Shown piece after piece: positions 15,352 to 21,493 of a DNA stretch of 29,045 bases. The stretch covers positions 1-29,045 of the forward strand of contig JAGQIY010001056.1 of NCBI GenBank assembly GCA_020430865.1, written 5' to 3'. The notes beneath the pieces were generated by a model. It did no database searches and was not told the origin of the DNA. It saw only the letters and a program-made list of their open reading frames with translations. A program made the translations under genes and the position numbers. The stretch comes from Myxococcales bacterium. Its GTDB lineage: Bacteria; Myxococcota; Polyangia; Polyangiales; Polyangiaceae. The first letter of the stretch is position 1. Each line of letters opens with the position of its first letter.

Positions 15352-15387
15352 CTGACGGATGGAGATCGCTCGGCTATCCTGAGCAAG
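15352..15387 (+). promoter_or_regulatory. Candidate leaderless promoter
   Basis: CTGACG (15352-15357), a 17-nt spacer and TATCCT (15375-15380) end 7 nt before ATG 15388. No Shine-Dalgarno is present. The same layout occurs before 21494 and, with one change in the -35, before 8034. A small inverted repeat, AGTGA-atcag-TCACT, lies just upstream at 15321-15335. Confidence 0.55.
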
Positions 15388-15783
15388 ATGCGACGCAAGC
15401 TGCGTGCGATTGGAGCCTCCTTGTTGGTCCTCGGTCTGGCGCTGACCTCGGTTCAGGCCGCGGCCCAGAAGAAGAAGGGCCAGGCCGAGGCCGCGAAAGA
15501 AGAGAAGGCGGACAAGGCCGAGAAGGGGACCGGCAAGGCCAAGGGCGACAAGGACGCCGCCAAGACGGACGAGGGCGCGGTGAAGGTCGAGAAGGTCGAG
15601 AAGGGCGACGAAGGCATGAAGACGTACACCTTCGGTCCCCAGGAGGTCGAAGGTCGGCTCAAGTCTCCCCAGATCCAGTACTTCCTGCGTCGGGTGCGGG
15701 CGGAGTTCGAAGCTGGTGCGCTGGGGCACCGGTCGTTCCTCCGCGAGCTCTCCTACACTCGCCACCATCCTTCCCTGCGGTAA
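15388..15783 (+). CDS. Small secreted Lys/Glu-rich protein of unknown function
   Basis: The product has 131 aa. A Sec signal peptide (IGASLLVLGLALTSVQAAAQ, probable cut after AAA near residue 26) is followed by ~55 residues almost entirely of Lys, Glu, Ala, Asp and Gly. The end is an ordered-looking C-terminal domain of ~45 residues (from TYTFGPQEVEGRLKSPQIQY to the end, containing FLRRVRAEFEAG). I recognise no family. The basic/acidic middle is probably an extended periplasmic tether, and the conserved-looking C-terminus the working part. The gene is followed after only 14 nt by the AgmX/PglI-domain gene, so the two are almost certainly co-transcribed, and the protein is likely a periplasmic partner of that membrane protein. 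Confidence 0.75.
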   Translation: MRRKLRAIGASLLVLGLALTSVQAAAQKKKGQAEAAKEEKADKAEKGTGKAKGDKDAAKTDEGAVKVEKVEKGDEGMKTYTFGPQEVEGRLKSPQIQYFLRRVRAEFEAGALGHRSFLRELSYTRHHPSLR

Positions 15784-15797
15784 CGAAAGGCTGACGC

Positions 15798-17234
15798 ATG
15801 TCGATGCAACCAATGCCAGCACAGAACCGCGCAGCCAACCCTGGAGCGATCTCACTGCGCGCAGCCGCGGTTTGGGGCACGAGCGTCGTCGCCGTACGCG
15901 ACCTGCAAGCCGGGGAGTCTTTCCGCCTGGGCGACGACGGGAGCGCGGTGCTCCCGAAGCCCGACGGGGTGCTCGTCGCAGACGCCCCGGTGCAGGCCAT
16001 GGCGGGAGGCTGGCAGCTCGACTGTCGAGGATGCGTTGGTGGCGTGGTCCACTTGCGTGGCCGTCAGGAGAACCCCGCGGATCTCGGTCGCAGCGGGGCT
16101 CCGGTGCCCATCGTGGCGGGGGACTACGGGCTGCTGCAGTACGGATCGTTCTCCGTCTTCTTCCAGTTCACCGAGGGATCTGCGGCGCCGCGCGGAAGCC
16201 TGGTGATCCCCTGGGTCTTGCTCGTCGCCTTCATCTTCGCGGCCATGAGCGTCGTCGGCTTCTTGGTCATCGCCTGGCGCCTCGCGACCCCCCCCGCGGT
16301 TCCCAAGCCCATCGAGCTGACCGACCGCAAGGAGCTGCTCCTCCGCTTCAACATGAAGGAGGAGGAGCCCGAAGAGACGAAGCCCGAGGTCAGCAACGAA
16401 GAGGGTCAAGACAAGGGTTCTGGCGTGAAGGACCCAGGAGCGCAGGACAAGAAAGAGCAGGGCGGCGGAAAGAAGATCGCTGGCGCCGAGGGCAAGCTCG
16501 GCAAGCAGGGTGAGGCCGACGAGACGCGCATGCCCGGAGAGCCGAAGCCTGGTCTCGGCGGCATGAGTGAGGTGCTCTCCAGCGAAGTCGGCGCGGAGGT
16601 TCAGAAGACGCTGGGGACCATCAGCTCCGTAGCGGACGCCCTGGGTGGCCTGGGTTCGGACGACATCGTGCTCGGCAAGGGACCCGGGCTCGGGCTCAAG
16701 GGCTCAGGCGCTGGTGGCGGAGGTGAAGGCCCGGGCGGAGTTCCGTACGGAGCCGGGACGCTGGACACCGGCTGGGGGCCGGGCAACGGCGGAGGGTACG
16801 GAAAGGGGCGCGGCGGCCCTGGTGGCAAGGGAAGCGGCGGCACTGGCAAGGGCGGCAGTGGCAAGGGTGATGGCGCGGGCAGTGGCCGGGGGAGCGGCGA
16901 GCGAGACATCGACAGCAAGGGCGGCGCCAAGAAGTCGGGGCAAGGCCTGACGCCACAGCAGATCGCCTCGGTGATGAACTCTCGCTACGGAGCGTTTCGC
17001 GCTTGTTACGACTCCGCTCTCGCGCGCGAACCCACTCTCCAGGGCGGCGCATCGGCCAGCTTCTCCATCACGCCTGGCGGGAGCGTCAGCTCCGCCAACG
17101 TCGGGGGCTCGGTGGGGCCTCGCGTAACCAGCTGCATCCTGCGCCAGGTGCGCCGACTGCATTTCCCCACGGCGGACAAGCCGACGGGTGCGAACTACTC
17201 TTGGAGCTTCCGGCCGAGCGCGAAGAAGAAATAG
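15798..17234 (+). CDS. AgmX/PglI C-terminal domain membrane protein
   Basis: The product has 478 aa from ATG 15798 (AAAGG upstream). Residues 1-~133 form a soluble beta-rich region. One strong membrane span lies at ~135-160 (LVIPWVLLVAFIFAAMSVVG). After a charged Lys/Glu segment (~185-260), a very Gly-rich stretch (~285-385) leads to the C-terminal domain (~388-478). This starts LTPQQIASVMNSRYGAFRAC and has a second Cys in VTSCILRQVRRLHFP. It matches my memory of the AgmX/PglI C-terminal domain, named after Myxococcus adventurous-gliding proteins and related to the TonB-like C-terminus. The layout of a cytoplasmic N-terminus, one span, a long flexible periplasmic linker and a small terminal domain resembles TonB: energy or force would be passed across the periplasm. 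A link to motility here is inference only. Confidence 0.85.
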   Translation: MSMQPMPAQNRAANPGAISLRAAAVWGTSVVAVRDLQAGESFRLGDDGSAVLPKPDGVLVADAPVQAMAGGWQLDCRGCVGGVVHLRGRQENPADLGRSGAPVPIVAGDYGLLQYGSFSVFFQFTEGSAAPRGSLVIPWVLLVAFIFAAMSVVGFLVIAWRLATPPAVPKPIELTDRKELLLRFNMKEEEPEETKPEVSNEEGQDKGSGVKDPGAQDKKEQGGGKKIAGAEGKLGKQGEADETRMPGEPKPGLGGMSEVLSSEVGAEVQKTLGTISSVADALGGLGSDDIVLGKGPGLGLKGSGAGGGGEGPGGVPYGAGTLDTGWGPGNGGGYGKGRGGPGGKGSGGTGKGGSGKGDGAGSGRGSGERDIDSKGGAKKSGQGLTPQQIASVMNSRYGAFRACYDSALAREPTLQGGASASFSITPGGSVSSANVGGSVGPRVTSCILRQVRRLHFPTADKPTGANYSWSFRPSAKKK

Positions 17235-17331
17235 CGATGGGTGAGCGGCGCTCCACCGGGGCTGGCACTCGCTTCGCATCAGCTTGGTCGATGAACGTCG
17301 TCGCGGCAGCGTCCGCAGGAGACACGCGCAA

Positions 17332-18264
17332 ATGATTGCTTGGAATATCGAGGGTTTCGCCGCTCGGAGTCGCATTTCGGCAGTGGGGGCTCGAGCCTGC
17401 GTCACGTGGGCTTCTGGCCTCGTGTTGCTCTCGTCCGTGTGCCTGGTGGGATGTGGAAATGAGGAGCAGACGCGCACCCTGAGCCCGCAACAGGTGGGCA
17501 TGACGGACGACATGGAGCCCGTCATGGAGAGCGAGGACGGGGAGGAGCAGACCTTCGAGGTGAAGCTGCCCGTGCGGCTGCCCGTGCGCAAGTCCACCCA
17601 GACCGAGCGCCAGAGCGGGCGTCAGAACCGCATCGATCCCTACGAGCGCTACCCCTCCGTCACCACGGACGACTACGAGGTGCAGGTCACGTGGGTGCTC
17701 AGCAATCTCGACGATCGGCCGCACACCGTCGAGCTCTTGCTCGACCCTTGGAACGAGTTCGGTCGCTACTGGCCCGGCCTGCAGATCGTCGACGCCGAGC
17801 GCGGCGAGGTCGCGCCGAACCTCTCGGGCATCGACTTCTACCGCGAGCTGAAGGCGCGAGGTTCGGGAGAGGCTTCACGTCTGCGTGGCACGTTCACCTT
17901 CGACGACATGACCGAGGTCACGACGGACCTCGCGACGGTGATGAACATCATCCTCCAGGTGCCTCCTCCGCCGCCGGATCAGGAAGACGCGATGGGGCCG
18001 TCCACCTTCGCGAATCATGCATTCCACATGGGAAATCGTACCGACAACACCCCGCTCACGGCGAAGTACGTGCCGCCGGTCGTGGCAGGACTGACCGGCT
18101 TCGACATCGGGTTCCGCGCCTTCGAGCCCTCCAACATCGCCCTCGAGTTCGTGATCGAGATCAAGGAGAAAGATCGCGATCGGGACAAGGTGCTGGACGA
18201 GGGAGAGAGCATGGACGAGGCCTTCGACGAGCCCAGCGACTTCATCACCGTCAGCGCGATGTAG
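17332..18264 (+). CDS. Lipoprotein of unknown function
   Basis: ATG 17332 is chosen because AGGAGA lies ~9 nt upstream; the frame is open to 17284. The 310-aa product has a long n-region and the lipobox CLVGC (lipidated Cys ~C41). A polar acidic tether (EEQTRTLSPQQ ... MESEDGEEQ) leads into a soluble domain of ~230 residues. The body has alternating hydrophobic strands such as DDYEVQVTWVLSNLDDRPHT and NIALEFVIEIKEKDRDRDK, consistent with a beta-sandwich. An Asp-rich C-terminal segment (DRDRDKVLDEGESMDEAFDE) could bind calcium. I do not recognise the family. It follows the AgmX/PglI gene by 97 nt on the same strand and probably belongs to the same envelope assembly. Confidence 0.75.
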   Translation: MIAWNIEGFAARSRISAVGARACVTWASGLVLLSSVCLVGCGNEEQTRTLSPQQVGMTDDMEPVMESEDGEEQTFEVKLPVRLPVRKSTQTERQSGRQNRIDPYERYPSVTTDDYEVQVTWVLSNLDDRPHTVELLLDPWNEFGRYWPGLQIVDAERGEVAPNLSGIDFYRELKARGSGEASRLRGTFTFDDMTEVTTDLATVMNIILQVPPPPPDQEDAMGPSTFANHAFHMGNRTDNTPLTAKYVPPVVAGLTGFDIGFRAFEPSNIALEFVIEIKEKDRDRDKVLDEGESMDEAFDEPSDFITVSAM

Positions 18265-18291
18265 CCACCTGAGGCTCGCCCTAACCAAACG

Positions 18292-19227
18292 CTAGCGGCG
18301 GTTGGCTTCGACCCAGCGGATCACGTCTTGCTCGATCGGCTCCCCGAGGTGGCGAGCGAGTTCCTGGATCCCGGTGGGGCTCGTGACGTTCACCTCGATC
18401 AGCCTGCCTCCGATCAGATCGAGTCCGACGAAATAGAGGCCGATGCTGGCGAGCTGGGGGCCCATCTCTTCGACCAGCGCCTGCTCCTCGGCGCTGAGCT
18501 CCGTGGGTCGAACCGTACCACCGACGTGGATGTTGGCGCGGATGTCGTCCGCTCGCGGCACGCGCAAGATGGCGCCGAGGGGCTTGCCGTCCAGCAACAG
18601 GACGCGCTTGTCGCCCTCACGCACCGCAGGTTGGTACTCCTGCACGAGGGCGAGCTGCTTGCCCTCGTGGGTCATCACGTCGACGATGGCCCGTGCGTTC
18701 TGGTCGTCGGAGAACAGCGACAGCACCCCGACACCCCCGGCACCGTCCAGGGGCTTGATGACGCCTCGACCGCCCACGCTGCGGACGAAGTCGAGGATGC
18801 GCTGGCGATCGCTGGTGACCAGCGACTCGGGCATCAGGTGGGCGAAGTGAAATGCGAACAGCTTCTCGTTGGCGGCCTGCAAGCCGCGAGGGTCGTTCAC
18901 GATCAGCGTGCGATCGCGGACCAGATCGAGCTGCTGCGTGAGGTGCAAGTAGTCCACGTCGAAGGGCGGGTCCTTGCGGATGAACACGGCGTCGAGCTGC
19001 GCGAGCTGCACGGTCTCGGGTGCCCCGAGGCTGACGTGAGGCGCCTGCTCGCTGACGCTGATGGGCCGTGCATCGGCAAACAGCTCTCGCCCCACGTGGC
19101 CGATCTGGCGCGGTAGGCAGTGCAGACACGCGTGGCCCAGCGCCTGAGCGCCGCGCATGAACGCGAACGTGGTGTCCTTGTCGTGAGACATGGATTCGGC
19201 GGGATCCATCACAAACAGCAAGCGCAC
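18292..19227 (-). CDS. gshB: Glutathione synthetase
   Basis: The product has 311 aa from GTG 19227, very close to the ~316 aa of E. coli GshB. It joins gamma-glutamylcysteine and glycine using ATP to make glutathione, in the cytoplasm. The start, MRLLFVMDPAESMSHDKDTT, is the typical GshB N-terminus. RKDPPFD (84-90) and NDPRGLQAANEKL (from 111) are family signatures. The ATP-grasp glycine loop is KPLDGAGGVGV (158-168), and IEVNVTSPTGIQE near residue 285 carries metal ligands. No gshA is visible in the window. The gene is divergent from a gamma-glutamyltransferase gene across 96 nt, so synthesis and extracellular turnover of glutathione are encoded side by side. Confidence 0.95.
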   Translation of the reverse strand: MRLLFVMDPAESMSHDKDTTFAFMRGAQALGHACLHCLPRQIGHVGRELFADARPISVSEQAPHVSLGAPETVQLAQLDAVFIRKDPPFDVDYLHLTQQLDLVRDRTLIVNDPRGLQAANEKLFAFHFAHLMPESLVTSDRQRILDFVRSVGGRGVIKPLDGAGGVGVLSLFSDDQNARAIVDVMTHEGKQLALVQEYQPAVREGDKRVLLLDGKPLGAILRVPRADDIRANIHVGGTVRPTELSAEEQALVEEMGPQLASIGLYFVGLDLIGGRLIEVNVTSPTGIQELARHLGEPIEQDVIRWVEANRR

Positions 19228-19323
19228 GCGGTACCTGTCTTTCGCGGAGCGGCGCGAAGGCCTTGGCTTCGCGCTCGGTAGGTGGTGAAGAGGGTGTAGG
19301 CTCCCTATCTACAGCTGGCAATC

Positions 19324-21009
19324 ATGATGGCAAGCACCCTCGACACCGCCCGTAGCATCCCCTCTCGTGCCACCCGGCGCTGGCTTGCGCTGCTCGGGCT
19401 GCTCCTCCTGGTGCTTTCCTCGAGCCTGGCGTCGGCACAGAGCGCCGGAAGAAACGTCGTCTCTTCAGAGAACGCGCTCGCCGCTCGCGAAGCGCTGGCC
19501 CAGATGCAAGCCGGAGGGAACGCTGTCGACGCCGCCGTCACTGCCGTGCTCGTCGCGGGCGTCGCCAGTCCCACCTCGAGCGGGATCGGGGGGGGAGGGT
19601 TTGCGCTGGTCTGGGACGCGAGTACCAAGAGCGCGAGCGTGCTCGATTTCCGCGAGGTTGCTCCCCGGGGTGTCGATGTGGCCGCCTTCGAGCGCCGGCC
19701 GCTTGCCTGGAACGAGCGCGGGAAGTACGTCGGCGTGCCCGGCGAGGTCGCCGGGCTCTACATGCTGCACAAGAAGTACGGCAAGCGCACCTGGAAGCAG
19801 GTGGTCGAGCCCGCTATCCGTGCGGCAAAGAAGGGCTTCCCCGTCGAGAGCCACCTGGCCAAGATGCTCGCGCAGAGCGCGAAGACCCTGATCCAGGATC
19901 CCGGCATCGCGGCGGTGTATTATCCCAACGGAAAACCCGCGGCCCAGGGCAATCTACTGAAGAACCCCAAGCTCGCGGCGACGCTCGAGGCCATCGCCGA
20001 GCACGGTCCCGAGGCGTTCTACACCGGAGAGGTCGCCGAGGACATCGTCGCCAGCGCCAAGGCAGCGGGCGGTGCTCTGACCCTCGACGACCTGAAGGCG
20101 TACAAGCCCATCGAGCGAAAGCCGCTCAGCGTCGTCTGGGAGGGCTATCAGGTCTACACCATGCCCCCGCCGAGCGCGGGCGGCATGATGCTGGTGCAGG
20201 CGCTGAGGCTCTTCGAAAAGGCCGAGCTGGTCAAGCTGGGGCGCGACACTGGCGCGTACCAGCACCTCCTGGCCGAGGGGATGCGTGGAGCCATCGCCGA
20301 CCGCGCTCGTTACCTCGGGGATCCTGCATTCGAGAAGTACGACATCCAGAAGCTGATGAGCGCCCAGCGCATGCAGCAGCGTCGCAAGAAGGTCTCTCTG
20401 CATCGCACCCACAACATCCCGCGCTTTGGACTGGAAGAGCACGGCACGCACCACCTAGTGACCAGCGACGCCGCCGGCAACATGGTGTCGCTGACCACGA
20501 CCGTGAACCGTCTGTTCGGCGCCAAGCTGACGGCCACGAAGAGCGGCGTGCAGCTGAACGACGAGCTGGACGACTTCACCGCGAACAAGGACGTCGCGAG
20601 CTTCGGCATGAAGCAGTCGCCGAACCGTGCTCGCGCCGGCGCGCGTCCGGTGAGCAGCATGACGCCGACGATCGTGATCGAGAACGGAGCTCCGGTGCTC
20701 GGTATCGGCGGCTCGGGCGGCACCACGATCGCCACCAACGTCACTCAGCTCGTGTTGGCGAGGCTGGCCTTCGGAGTCGCCCCGCAGAAGCTGGTCTCCG
20801 AGCGTCGCTTCTATGTTCCCCCGTGGAAATGGTACATCGCGCTGGAGAAGGGCGCGCCGAGGTCCCTGTGGGAGGACCTGGAGGCGCGTGGCGAGATCGT
20901 CGGCACGATGCCGTTCACCACCAGCGCCGTACAGCTGATCGCCGTCGACAAGGGGCGCAAGGTCGGGGCGGCGGATCCGCGCAAGGCGGGGAAGGCGCTC
21001 GGGCGCTGA
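19324..21009 (+). CDS. ggt: Gamma-glutamyltransferase (glutathione hydrolase)
   Basis: The product has 561 aa from ATG 19324 or the adjacent ATG 19327. A signal peptide (WLALLGLLLLVLSSSLASAQ) sends it to the periplasm or outside. It belongs to the Ntn-hydrolase family: the precursor cuts itself before a Thr that becomes the nucleophile of the small subunit. That Thr is T375 in EEHGTHHLVTSD, aligning with the TAHLSV start of the human small subunit. Other signatures are GGNAVDAAVTAVLVAGV with SGIGGGGF (64-92), TTTVNRLFGAKL (391-402) and LNDELDDF. It breaks the gamma-glutamyl bond of glutathione, transferring the group to water or an amino acid. The neighbour gshB makes the substrate. Confidence 0.95.
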   Translation: MMASTLDTARSIPSRATRRWLALLGLLLLVLSSSLASAQSAGRNVVSSENALAAREALAQMQAGGNAVDAAVTAVLVAGVASPTSSGIGGGGFALVWDASTKSASVLDFREVAPRGVDVAAFERRPLAWNERGKYVGVPGEVAGLYMLHKKYGKRTWKQVVEPAIRAAKKGFPVESHLAKMLAQSAKTLIQDPGIAAVYYPNGKPAAQGNLLKNPKLAATLEAIAEHGPEAFYTGEVAEDIVASAKAAGGALTLDDLKAYKPIERKPLSVVWEGYQVYTMPPPSAGGMMLVQALRLFEKAELVKLGRDTGAYQHLLAEGMRGAIADRARYLGDPAFEKYDIQKLMSAQRMQQRRKKVSLHRTHNIPRFGLEEHGTHHLVTSDAAGNMVSLTTTVNRLFGAKLTATKSGVQLNDELDDFTANKDVASFGMKQSPNRARAGARPVSSMTPTIVIENGAPVLGIGGSGGTTIATNVTQLVLARLAFGVAPQKLVSERRFYVPPWKWYIALEKGAPRSLWEDLEARGEIVGTMPFTTSAVQLIAVDKGRKVGAADPRKAGKALGR

Positions 21010-21089
21010 GACTGGATTGGGGAACCCTCACCCCCAAACCTGCGCAGAGAACTTGGCCCGGCGCGTGAAGATCCTCCAACGCTGGTCCG

Positions 21090-21434
21090 ATGTCCGGAAG
21101 ACCCTGTGAGATCTGCAGCGCCCTGGCGTCCTCTGAGACGGATGGACTCGGCGCACCCACCCTGGCCGTTGTCGACGCGAGCCCACGCGCGCAAGGCGGG
21201 GAGAAGACACGACGCGTGCTGATCGAGGACCGCTTGCTGTCCCTCTGCGACGAGCATGCGGCAGAAATCCAGCTGAGTCGCGTCGACACCATCGGTGAGC
21301 TGCGCGAGCTCTTCCGGGAGCTCTATGGCAAGCGATCGCTGGTGCTGCGGCGCAGCCCCTTGGATCGTCGGGTGTTTCCCCCGCGACCCGAAGGTCGACG
21401 GCTGAGCGACGGTCGCCGCGCGAGCGATCGCTGA
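21090..21434 (+). CDS. Small zinc-knuckle-like protein with Arg-rich tail
   Basis: The product has 114 aa from ATG 21090; no good Shine-Dalgarno is visible. The N-terminus has CEIC (C6, C9), and a matching CDEH (C53, H56) follows 43 residues later, giving a CxxC...CxxH set that could bind one zinc ion. The C-terminal ~28 residues are a repetitive Arg-rich tail (RRSPLDRRVFPPRPEGRRLS, then DGRRASDR). I recognise no named family. It may bind nucleic acid or a regulatory partner, but this is a guess from charge and the metal motif. It lies 80 nt after ggt and upstream of a large surface-protein gene with its own promoter. Confidence 0.65.
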   Translation: MSGRPCEICSALASSETDGLGAPTLAVVDASPRAQGGEKTRRVLIEDRLLSLCDEHAAEIQLSRVDTIGELRELFRELYGKRSLVLRRSPLDRRVFPPRPEGRRLSDGRRASDR

Positions 21435-21457
21435 ATCGGCATGGCCGTTCGTCTCGG

Positions 21458-21493
21458 CTGACGAGTGGCAGACGGCGGCGTAGGCTACGAGCC
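21458..21493 (+). promoter_or_regulatory. Candidate leaderless promoter
   Basis: CTGACG (21458-21463), a 17-nt spacer and TAGGCT (21481-21486) end 7 nt before ATG 21494. The -35 hexamer, spacing and distance to the start codon are identical to those before 15388. No Shine-Dalgarno is visible. Confidence 0.5.

Noticed and set aside
15126..15387. A small gene in the 262-nt gap between the cysteine hydrolase and the Lys/Glu-rich protein
   Set aside because: Open frames here are continuations of shadow frames, without Shine-Dalgarno or recognisable product; only the promoter elements near 15321-15380 stand out.
16680..16930. Repetitive GGC-rich DNA as a tandem repeat or CRISPR-like array
   Set aside because: It codes for the Gly-rich linker of the AgmX/PglI-domain protein; units are irregular and there are no spacers.
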